Source: Ciona intestinalis (taxonomy: Eukaryota; Chordata; Ascidiacea; Phlebobranchia; Cionidae). Taken from it: a DNA stretch of 64,000 nucleotides. Below are positions 9,090-19,722 of this stretch, in pieces. The translations under genes were made by a program, and so were the position numbers. Position 1 is the stretch's first letter; each line of letters begins with the position of its first letter. Under the pieces are notes generated by a model that ran no database searches, had not been told where the DNA came from, and saw only the letters and a list, made by a program, of their open reading frames with translations. Location of the stretch: the NCBI RefSeq assembly GCF_000224145.3, contig NC_020175.2, positions 3,672,360 to 3,736,359 on the forward strand, read 5' to 3'.

Positions 9090-9869
9090 CAATCTTTGTT
9101 TTTTTCGATGTTTCCTCATTCGTCTTAAAGGTTTAATAAATTTCTCGGTATTGCAACAGGCAATTGCGTAATAGAGAAACCCCGGCATGAAAAAGCGTGA
9201 TATCTTTAAGATGCCGTGTGCAGAATGTGACGCAGACTGTCAAGGAAGTTTCAATCCGGTAACTGATTAATTGAGAATGTATCATCAACAACCGCATAAA
9301 GGTCAGACGTTGACATAATATATTACACGAAATGCCGCGTGACAGACGTGACGACCAAAAACTTGTCATATCATTGCCCAAGACAGAAACTTGCAAACAA
9401 AGAGAGTTAACTTGTCCAAAATGATTTTTATCTCTTTGACCTGTCGGTCTAATTCCCTTCACGGAAATTGCAAACTATTGCAAAAAATGCAACGTAAAGA
9501 TCTGGATTAGTTTTAAATCTCTGAAAATTTGTATCACAATAGTACAATTGTTAAATTAGAAAAAAACATGACATTTTTATATTAATTATGCCACCCCAAA
9601 CAATTTAAAAAATTTGTCCTGGCACAGGGGATTTTCCAGTAAAGGAAACGTAAACAAAATATTTACATTCATTCCACGAAAAAAACGTAATTACGTTTTG
9701 GAATACACATTACACGAAGTTAGAAGTATAACATAAGACTTAGCTAAAATAATCTACAGGTTTTCATACTTTGGAGCTAGCGTTATTAAAGTTACTACTA
9801 CGTACTTTAAAGTAAGCGAAGTTGTGCACAGACTGTTGTATTTGCCAGACAAATCACTCAAAAGGGCAA
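9090..9869. other. Intergenic, divergent promoter region
   Basis: Lies between two divergent genes, the peptide gene (minus) and the NIK-like kinase (plus). It presumably holds both promoters. I see no repeat or further gene. Confidence 0.5.
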
Positions 9870-12800
9870 ATGGCCCGCAGAAAAACAATTTCAGATAATG
9901 ATGAATGTCAGTTTGGTCTCTACAGGAGACGACAACCGGTAGAACATAATGAAAATCGTTGTCATTATCAAGTTTGTTTATTTATTTTCTTCATTTACTA
10001 AAAAAACTTTTTTTTATGGTTGCTTCTGCAAAAAGGAAGCAGTCTAATATTCATAATACTATAAGTTGATATTTGAACTTATGAAAACATCTTCCGTAAG
10101 GTTCACATAACCAGTAAAAGTATCCATGGATATTTTACTTTTTAATTTTACTGGCATACTCTTTTGTAACTTCCTAAGCCTTGCGCATGGGTTTGTATAA
10201 ACCACTCTTAATTGTATTGTGAATTAAATATACTGTCATGCATTTTCCTTACTGTGCATGTGTATATGTAAATATAGATTTGTGTTTTGTGTTATTTAGT
10301 AATATATATACTTCTTTTATTGTTTTTAGAAACGGCCAACACCTGTGTTTTCTGCAGCATATGCAAACAGGCCAATTATATGTACAAATGTTACTCAACA
10401 GCAGGTAAGAAGTTAAAACTTAAAAGGATCATTTTCTGTAAACAACTTAAAATTAATTAAAAAGATCATTTTCTCAATTTAAACTAAATTGAAAGGATCA
10501 TTTTCTCTGTAAACAACAAATCAGTTCTGAGTTCTTGGGTGCATGGAGTATGGGGCAATGTCGCCTACATTTAGGTGCTATGGCATGCTGTGCCATAGGG
10601 CCTAAACCTTATAAAAATGGCACAGTTGGTTAGCATACATTCTTCTAACCCAGAGGTTATTGGTTCAAAGCTCATCGCTGCTACCCTAAATAAGCGATAG
10701 AAAAAACCAACAAAGTTACGTGCGTTGTAACCTGGCACTAGGTGTATGAAACAGAACATTCGTGTTTTAACAACACCTTTTTTAAGAATAAAGCAAGTTA
10801 TATCCTTTTATTCAAAATAGAATATGTATTGTTGGGAAATTTAAGTAAACTATTAATTACTGTGTAACCTAACTTCCATAAACTCCTTTAGGCCAGAGAT
10901 TATGTCCGGTTAGAACAAGAAGAACCACTTCCATCGCAAATAATAACGCCCAGAACAAATGTTCAAAGAGTAAAGCAAGTAAAAGATTGCCTGGGTAAAG
11001 TGGCTTATGGAATGCCAGAGCATATGGTTCAGTTTTCAAAGTACTGGGGTGAGCTTGCAGCTCAGTTAAAGAAGAACAGATCTCCAAGGTGATGACGTGC
11101 GTTGTGCATACCAGTGGAAAATATTAACGTGTATGATTTGTGATAGGAAGTTTTGCATTGGAAATGCTATCAGAATAGGAAAATTTGCTGATAGGTCTCC
11201 ACTCTCTAGTAAATGCGTAACATAATTCTACAGTATTTAAATTGTCATCATATGGGTGTTCTGCTTTATGATTTATAAGGAAACGAGATATTAATGTTAT
11301 TGGTATGTTAAAAAAATATTTAATTAAAAGTATTTGTTGTGTTCCCCCTTCCGTAAATTTAAAGAATATTTAAAAAAAAATATTTAAAAAGAAGTATTTA
11401 GAAATATCAAAACATGTCTGATGGACACTACTCAACTCTTAAACACAAGCACTCATTTTAGTTCACCACCAATCTCACATAACATGACAGTCGATTCAGA
11501 AGGTGTTATTTTGAACAAGGCTCTAAGAATTGACCATTTGTCATATGGACCAAATGCACAATACATGAGAGTATCACCAAACTGGCAGGCACAAGGTTTG
11601 TTGATTCTTTGTATTGGTTTAATTGGTGTCCTTACTCACACTTTTCTTCCAATTAGAACTTTAATATGTTTAATTAAATGTTATTTACATAATTTTTACA
11701 TTGTATCATCTGCAGGGTGTAACGGTCACGCCTTTTATCCATAACATTATTTTTTTTAGTTTAATAAGAAGTGTGTTTTAAAAACTGTTGTTTTACCGTT
11801 ACTTCCCATCTTTTTGCTTTTGTAAACTCTGTTATTCTTTAAAACAAATTTCCTTCAATCATAAATGTTTTTTCCAGCTTAACAAATTCCTCAGGCTTAG
11901 CACTAAGTAAAGGCTTTTTAAATGTAATGCCTGCACATTCCCAATAAATAAGTGTAGTTTTTCTCAACCGTTCATGGTTTGCTTTTGTTTTTCAAAGAAA
12001 TTCCACACCTTTGCATTTACTGTTGTTTTAACTTGTACCTCACACATATATTACTCAACTTTACAGCAATTACTATCAAAAATACTCAAGCCCTTAACTA
12101 TTAACATGTTTATAATAATATAATAACTTTCTTTGTCGCTTCGATTACGGTAGCGAAGATTTATAAATATTTTAAACAAAAAGACAGGATATATAGCGAC
12201 AAAAAACAGTATTTAAAAACGCTTACAGTTAAAATTATATTTACATTTAATTGTAAGAAAATAAGTGTGGTTACTACAAAGCTACAACTAGTTATTTATG
12301 ATCCTTTCTCTAAAATTCCTATTTAACTTGCAGGTACAAGCGGGAGTATCAAAGATGTCGGCTTTGGACAGTATGGGCGTGTGTTTCATGTTGTAGACGT
12401 TGCAAGCCAAAGAGAAGGGCACATTTTTGAGTAAGTCCTGTTTCATAAACACCTGTTTTTTGGTAAAGTATAAAAAATATATTTTTTCTTGTAAAAATTA
12501 AAATATATTTATTACTTTTTTCGCTTTAGTTTTTTGTTGTTTTTTTTTTATAATCTTTCTGTTTTAAATTTTTAGTTTTGCGGAAAAGATCATTCCTTTG
12601 GACAGGTTTAATGAAAATGAACTTAATATTTTATGCAGTGTTGATCACAAAAACATAGTGAGTATTTATAAATTGAATTACTCGGTAAAATAATGGACAG
12701 TTGGTTAGTGCGCCTGCCTCAAACCTAGAGGTAATGGGTTCAAGGCCTATCACTGCTACCATTGTGGTTGTATATGTCCTTAGGCAAGACACTTAACAGC

Positions 12801-15800
12801 AATTGCTCCAACCCAGTGGCCACTAATGGGTTGTCAAAATTATAAAAAAATTCCACAAAAAGTAATAATCACTCACAAAGTAACATACATGGTAACTTGT
12901 AAGCTGGCCCAAAGTGTATAAACACTCGTGTTAGAAAAACTGTCGATTTTTGGCCACGCGAGGATAAAGTAAGTTACATTCATTTAATAACAGTTTAATC
13001 TCTTGCAGGTTAAATGCTATGGAGGCATTAAGACTGTCCATGGCATTCATATCTTAATGCAGTTTGCCCCAGGGGGAAACATTGATCAATTGCTGCGAGA
13101 AAATTCCAATGCCGAGCCAGCAGAGGAAACAACAGACAATAGGCTAAGAAAGGAGTTCTGGGCGCTTGAATATTACAAACAAGTACGGTCAATTTTCTCT
13201 GTATTGGAGTAATGTGTAAATACAGGTCTAAATCTTAAGTTCCCTGGCGTGCCCCTATTCTATGTGGATAAGGTCTTGTAGCATGGCACGCCATGGCCGG
13301 GTCGTAGGATTTAGGCCAGGATTGGATCATTGCAGTACTTTACATTAATATAAATAGATTGGTTAACTTTTTTAATACATTTAGTCATTTTGTTGTGGAA
13401 TTGTACGTAGATTCTGGTACAGAATTTAGTGTCATGTTCATACAATATGCTTTTAATTATTCCAAATCTGCCACAACCTAGTTTATAATGACATCATGTG
13501 CAGTAGTACAATGTACTTCCCTTTACACATATCATCAAAATATTTATTTTGACACCACAACAAATAAAAGGGTATTATATTTACATTACCTTGTCTGACC
13601 TTTCCCAGGTAATGTCTGCCTTGCAATATCTTCACACCCACTATATTGTGCATTGTGATGTAAAAGCCAGCAATGTAATGTTATCAAGTGACCAACGCCG
13701 TTGTTTCCTAACGGACTTCGGCGAAACAATGCGAGTTCCGCAAGGGGAAGAATATGTGAAACTAGACAATGTAGTTGGTAAAACAAAGTGTTTGGTTTTT
13801 TATCTTATACAACAAACAAAATGGCAATTTACAACTGTTTTTAGCAAAGAAATATAAAATTTGCTATTTTTTATTAAAATTTTTCTTATGTTAGTATTAT
13901 ACCTTAAATTTTTGTAAAACACAATTTATAACTGTTTTCGGCAGAAATGCATGAAGTTCTGCTGTAGTTTTTGTTTAATGCATTTACTGTAATGTAACTT
14001 ATTTCACAACTATAGTTTGACATCATTAAAGCCTATTACATTCTTTTTTATGTGGGTAAGGTCCCGCAGCGGGGCCCGTCATGGGTCCTAGGATTTAGGC
14101 CAGGATTGGCCTGTTACCCCAAAAGCCTGTTATAACACAGTGCACCAAAATTCTAGGTTCTAATCACAAATACATCCCATAAATTTCCACCAAACTCTTT
14201 TCCTCAGGCACAGAGGCCTACATGAGTCCTGAAGTCATTGAGTTTCAAGTTTACAACTTATTAAGCGACGTATGGTCAGCTGCATGCTTCCTATTAAACA
14301 TGATCACACGTAAACAGCCCTGGTCCATATCTTGCCCAAACCTTGGTACTTACATGTACATTATCCCACAAAGGTAACAATTTCCATACTTTTTATATCT
14401 AACCAATTAAGCTAGAATTTCCCATATTTTTTTATAGCTAGCCAATTTTAAGCTAGAATTTTCCTATATTTTTCCTATAAGTTATTAGCTTACTAATTAA
14501 GCTTTTTTACTACTAGCATTGTGTCATGTGCAGAAATTTATCCTTTTAGGAAGAATTGTCTGTTTTATGGTGATTTTAGTTTAAAATCCAAAAAGTATGT
14601 TAAAGTATACACATATTTTTTATTAAACGTAACTTATTAAGCTTTCTTACGGCTAGAACTTCCTCATATAGGAAAATATACCCCTTTTAAGAAAAAGTAC
14701 CAATTTTATGACGATTTTCGATTAAAATCCGCAAAATTAAGAGAATACACAGAAACAGATAAAAATCTACCTTCTAAAGAAAATCCGCTGCTTTTGACCA
14801 TTTTTACGAACCGTTTCTTACAAAAAGTTCTAAATCTCTTTTACCACACCATACAGGCCTTTCAAAATTTTGAAAGAAATCCCGGATTGGGTGCAGGGAA
14901 ACACGTTGCGTATTTTAGAATCTTCATTTGTTGATGTCTCCAAGAGAATTGCCTCCACTGAGCTTCTTATGCTCGCTGGTAAAGCAATCGAAGTTGTTTC
15001 GACAGTGTATCAGTCATTGGCGTAAGTTGGTCTCTGTTTTACGATACATTTTGCTCCATTTATAGTAAATTAGGATTTAGAGTAAATTGATTTTTATTAC
15101 CTTTTTTGTTAATTTTTATATTTTTGTTGTTAGTTTGTATAGCAACAAGCATGTTTAATAAAATAGTGAGTGAAGCTTTGCAAGTAGATAATGTCCTTTA
15201 AGTACATTTGGCTACACGTGTGTATCACAGAACCTGTAACACTTCCTGTTAATACGTTAACAAAATTAACTGTTTATTCAGCATTCCATCTTATGGAGGA
15301 CAATCCACAAGCGTTGAAATTGAAAGTTGTACTTCCTCCATACCCTATGAAAGCACTGGTAGTGAAATAATTCAAAATTCAGGTAATTTTTGAACTTTGC
15401 AGATATTAATTTGTGGTTAGCGTGTCTGCCACTACCACAGGATAACAGGTTGAAGGCTCACTTCTGCTACCATTGTAGATGAAAGTATCCTTGGGCAAGA
15501 CACCAAATGGTAGTTGCTTCCCAGTAGTCATTAATGCGTAAATTAAAATAAGCGCGAACATGGTGTATGAAACAGAAAACCTGTGTTATAACAAACGTCA
15601 TTGTCCTGCTACCGAAGTATAACTAAGAAACATTCATTAATGTTGTATTCCAGACTTGGTGGAACAAATTTCACAGCAGCAGTCAAACCTGGAACAAATT
15701 TCACAGCAGCAGTCAAATCAACCGAGTTGTGATGTTGGTTTTACTCCCGAAAGTCCAGAAAAACACAAAGATCCCTTTAGAGATGATCACTCGCTGGAGT

Positions 15801-17950
15801 AAGTTATTTCGAATATAACTTTACATTTTATACAGCAAAAAAACAGCCAAAAACTCATGCTTTCCTTGTTTTTAGTTCTTTAAAATAGAAACTAGTTTAT
15901 CCAAGTGGATATTTTTTTGGACTGCAGCCCAGAAGATACATGTTTTAGGCTTAATTCTGTTACCATTGTGGGTGTATGTGTCTCCGAACAAGGCCCCTAA
16001 CTGCATACGTTGATTAGGCCTTTAGGGTAAAAAAAATCCACAGATCACTTTTGAACATAGCATGTCTGACAGCAAAAGCGTATATAATTAATCCATATAA
16101 TTAAATGCAGTAATAAAATTTTAGTTCGCAATCGCATTTGCCTTTACTTTTTCTTAAATATTAATTTTTAGAGAAAATGACTCCGCACATACTGAAGTGA
16201 ACAGCAGTGTTTCCATATCCGAAGAGCCTTGCTTTGAGCACATTGTTCAAGAGGAATTAGCAGAACCAATGGTAAACACTGATAACCGAGTTGACCAACA
16301 GCTCTCACCATCTGATGAGTTGGAACAATTGCTTAATGAACATTACTGTGAAGGTGAATGATTGTATGTAACTTACTTTATCCTCGTGTGGCCAGAAAAC
16401 AACAGTCGTTTCATACACCTTGTGCCAGCTTACGAGTTACCAAGTATGTTACTTTGTGGGTGATTATTTTTTGTTTTTGTTTTTTTTGTGTGTGGCTGAT
16501 AATTTGGACAACCCATTAGTGACCACTAGGTTCGAGCAATTGCTGTCAAGTGTCTTGCCCAAGGACACATACGCCCACATTGGTAGCAGACATGACAAGC
16601 CTTGAACCCATTACCTCTGGATAAGAGACAGGCGCGCCAACCAACTGTGCTATGGCGTCGGACACCATAGCTGAATCTAATATGATTTTTACTTGTTAAA
16701 TTAATTACAGATGAAGAAACTTCAAATATAGATCCGAATGATGCAGCAGAAGAACTGGATAGACTATTGGCAGTGAGTATTATTTTCCAACTTTATAATA
16801 TTAACAATAATTTTATTTGTCTCTACAATAATGGTAGAGTAGGGAAGATTTAGAAACATTTAAAATAAAAAGACAGGATATACCGACAAAACAACAGTTG
16901 TTAAAACACCCTTAGAGTTAAAAACATATTCACAATTAGTTAAAAGAAAATAAGCGTTGTCGCAACACCTAGCCGAAAAACGAGCCATTTATGTTTAATT
17001 ATTATTATCAAGTTAGTATTCTTATAGAAACAAGCGTAAAGACACAACCCGTATGACTTCAGTAGCCTAATCAACTAATCTTTGTTAAACAGGAATCTGA
17101 ATTATTAAACGGAGATATTGAGAGTGACTCTGCCTTTAACAACAGAAGCTACTTTTATCAAACAAGTAAGAACATTCAAAACATTTTGGTAACCCAAAAT
17201 TTGACAACTTTTCCTAACCCAAAAATTTGACAATTCTTTTTACCAGACATTGTTATTACAAGTGCATCTTCAAATACATCTTGTAAAAGGTATGTAGCAT
17301 TATTGTTATTGCTGTTAGGTTTCTGTTAAAATATTTCTAAAAATGTGTCTAAATTCTGTATGGCATATAAAAAATATTTATGGTTTCAGCATGATATGTA
17401 AAAGTGAGCTTGTTGTTTTGGGACATATAATTAATAGCTGTAATGTACAAGGCTTAAATTAAGTGTTTAAAAATGACATTTATTTATTAGAAAATAAATT
17501 CATGATAAAATAGCGTATGGGTTATATACACAATTGTGGTACAGTGACTAGTTTCCTTGTACCCCAGAGGATAGGGCAGTCTTTTCTACCTAGTTTGGAT
17601 GACGACTGTTTTTTTTTAAACAGCAAAATCACAGTGCCAATGAAATTTGCTAGTAATATGTATGGTAGGCCTCCCAACAAAATTGATAGTAACGTCCCGC
17701 ACAAAACCTCCACACTGCTACATTGTGGAAATGTGTACTTTTAGGCAAGACACTTAATATACTTAAAACTTAAAAAAAAATCCATCCAGAAAGTTACGTA
17801 TGTAGTAAATCGTAAACAGGCACCACATATGAAACAGAGCCCTGGTGCCCAGTGTTATAACGACTGTTATTGCCCTGCCATGCAAGCATAAATAAGTCCA
17901 TTGTTTCATTCATTGTATATTTCCTCATTCGCAGAGTTGTGCCGCCATGA
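9870..17950 (+). CDS. MAP3K14: NIK (MAP3K14)-like protein kinase, 17 exons, 649 aa
   Basis: Exons: 9870-9938, 10330-10404, 10892-11088, 11462-11595, 12334-12430, 12576-12657, 13009-13182, 13609-13777, 14208-14373, 14857-15021, 15282-15382, 15654-15798, 16172-16353, 16711-16772, 17093-17165, 17247-17289, 17935-17950; all GT-AG and phase-consistent. The kinase domain (about 160-440) has the Gly loop GFGQYG (168-173), catalytic Lys in FAEKIIPLDRF (K195), helix-C Glu E206, HCDVKASNV (D293), DFG (D312) and GTEAYMSPE (E341). The run FAEKIIPLDRF...EL, HCD instead of HRD, DVWSAACFLLNMI and the REIP-like KEIPDW segment match NIK better than TPL2. NIK drives non-canonical NF-kB signalling by phosphorylating IKK-alpha. 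The N-terminal 158 residues and the acidic C-terminal tail (443-649) have no domain I recognise. The tail contains a 10-residue tandem duplication. Confidence 0.85.
10421..10520 (+). repeat. Local repeats in kinase intron 2
   Basis: Three spaced copies of a motif close to 'aaaggatcattttct', two of them followed by 'gtaaacaac'. Confidence 0.6.
10605..10800 (+). mobile_element. tRNA-derived SINE (internal part deleted)
   Basis: A-box region 'tggcacagttggttagc', B-box 'ttggttcaaagctc', 3' part 'tgtatgaaacagaacattcg'; the 'gggcaagacacttaacggc' middle is missing. Confidence 0.8.
12118..12215 (-). repeat. Dispersed repeat with (ATT)n tail
   Basis: Minus-strand copy of a second family, core 'gtcgctatatcctgtctttt' and 'aatcttcgctaccgtaatcg', ending in an ATT-rich tail. 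Other copies lie near 16805, 23100, 24205 and 55540. Confidence 0.7.
12690..12988 (+). mobile_element. tRNA-derived SINE, nearly full length
   Basis: 'acagttggttagtgcgcctg' and 'aatgggttcaaggc' fit RNA polymerase III A and B boxes. 'aggcaagacacttaacagc', the 'ggccacgcgagg' end and a CATTCA tail follow. Confidence 0.9.
15411..15646 (+). mobile_element. tRNA-derived SINE, diverged
   Basis: 'gtggttagcgtgtctgcc', 'ggataacaggttgaaggctc', 'cttgggcaagacaccaaatgg' and 'gaaacagaaaacctg' match the family, with decay. Confidence 0.7.
15930..16085 (+). mobile_element. Degenerate SINE fragment
   Basis: 'ctgttaccattgtgggtgta' and 'tgtgtctccgaacaaggc' are recognisable; the rest is decayed. Confidence 0.45.
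16360..16670 (-). mobile_element. tRNA-derived SINE, nearly full length
   Basis: Reverse orientation: starts with 'gtaacttactttatcctcgt' and ends with the complemented A box 'caactgtgctatggcgtcgg'. Confidence 0.9.
16805..16905 (-). repeat. Dispersed repeat with (ATT)n tail, diverged
   Basis: 'aaaaagacaggatataccga' and 'tttatttgtctctacaat' match the family in reverse. Confidence 0.6.
17540..17918 (+). mobile_element. Degenerate SINE in the last kinase intron
   Basis: 'ccccagaggatag', 'ctacattgtggaaatgtgta', 'ggcaagacacttaat' and 'tgccctgccatgcaagcata' are scattered SINE landmarks. Confidence 0.5.
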
Positions 17951-18258
17951 AAGAACAGACTTCGCAGGGAAAGTGAATCATTAATTTCCTTTTGCTGATA
18001 ACGCGATTTAAAAACGGTGCCGAGGCAATGCGTTCCACTGTACTTCACATTCTATTTTATGCAGCAAATTTTAACAGCCAATATATATGTAAACCCTCGG
18101 GTACATTTGAGGCTATGCAGTTCAGTACAGTGGCTAATTTTTCATTTTTTTACATCGCCTGTTAGAGTTTTTATTCTTATCGTGTAAAGTTTCAGTAAAA
18201 AACATGTTTTTATTTTTACACTTTGATGCACTTATTTTTTCATCAGCAAAGAAACTTC

Positions 18259-18264
18259 AATAAA
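18259..18264 (+). terminator. Polyadenylation signal AATAAA of the kinase gene
   Basis: AATAAA 309 nt beyond the stop codon at 17948-17950. Confidence 0.5.
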
Positions 18265-19056
18265 ATTCCTGAAAATGCAATGTCTGGACCTTTTGTATTA
18301 CATTTGTATTTATAAGCAAAAACCTCTTGTTTTTTGCAATTAATGGCCAGGTACATTATATACTTCCACCTCTTTGCTACTTTATGACTATCTTCAGAAG
18401 ATAACGTCCGTCACAGATATTTTGAGTCTTTTACCGCCTTAAGTGTCGTCGAAAACTTATTTCGAATTTTTTTTTAATTTGTGGCCAAAATTTTCGTTTC
18501 TAAAGTTTTTTTGTTCATGAAATGAACATTTCAACTGTCTAAAAATAAATTTCGCTTGTAGGATATATAAGGCCTAATGCGCCTACTAAAACGCTTTCAC
18601 CGCAATGTTATACTGTTTAGGCTTTCAGTAATACAGTGTATAGACAATTACATTACGAACGGTATACACACACGGCGTACAAACAAGAAATCGGAAAGTC
18701 TGACGATTATAACATGAGAGTATTGAAATTATTCATCCGGATGTACTATGGTGATATCATAGCCTGCCTTAATGTGCGAACAATACTATACAATACATGC
18801 TACATATTCGCACGAGCATAGATTGAGACGGTGTTTAGGAGCGGCTCATTACCGCATCTATATTAAGCCAGTAACGACAGTCAAGAATGTGGGGATCGGT
18901 GCTAATAGGCTTAATTTGGTCTAAAGTTACCGTAATAGCTATGACGTTTGATCGTTTGAAGTTTCAAGTAGTGACTTACGGTTACGAAAATGTTACAATT
19001 TTTACATAAGCACTTATATTAGCGATAACATGCGTATACAACAAAGCGCGGTAATG

Positions 19057-19064
19057 TATAAAAG
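19057..19064 (+). promoter_or_regulatory. TATA box candidate of protease gene 1
   Basis: TATAAAAG, about 390 nt upstream of the first in-frame ATG (19453) and 660 nt upstream of the ATG that precedes the signal peptide (19723). Confidence 0.35.
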
Positions 19065-19722
19065 CGTAGGCCAGGTGTACTACTGCGCATGTAACAAAAC
19101 GTAAACTTGTAAACTTAATAACCTGCAAAAAAACGAATTATAGCAAGCGGAAATAATCACCCTAAATTTTATGTACACACATTACTAACAAAAGTTAACT
19201 TAAAACCTACGCTTGCCGAATGTTTTACCCAGAAAGTTATCGGCGCGAACGGGGCAACTATATCTCAATGTAGTTTAAGCGAATTTACGAATACTTTATA
19301 AAATAAACGTTTTTATGATTTACTAGTAATTAGCACAAGTATATATGAAAGCAAGATTATAGACAATCCTGAAGCATGTTCGAGAATATGTTTTGACGTC
19401 ATAAACGGGTTAAGTGATAACATAATTAGCTGTAATTAGAAATTCGCTAAACGTGCTTAATTGGGCACAACGTAAGCAATTCTGTTTTGGCAAATGTCTC
19501 ACCAATCATCAAGTACGTTTTCAGAGCGATGTATTATTGGAACGTGAACTATTTTTAAAGGCTCATTTAAAATGTGAAGCCAAATGCCATTCTTTGACAA
19601 AACAAGTAAAAAATTGTAAACTTGTTAATATGTTTTGTAGAAATCACAATTCGAATGCAGCAGTTTCTGGTACATGTAACTGTAAACCATATTTTGTTTT
19701 AGTCGCAAAAGAACAACACAAA

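Larger units (their letters stand above)
17951..19722. other. Intergenic between kinase and first protease gene
   Basis: Holds the kinase 3' end (AATAAA at 18259-18264) and the protease promoter side (TATAAAAG at 19057-19064). The frame from 19453 is open into the first protease exon. I see no other gene or clear repeat. Confidence 0.55.

Noticed and set aside
8800-9171. Plus-strand 123-aa frame
   Set aside because: Antisense to the peptide precursor exon 1, which has signal peptide, donor, TATA box and polyadenylation signal on the minus strand.
18636-18821. Short frame in the kinase-protease spacer
   Set aside because: No signal peptide, domain, splice context or flanking signals.
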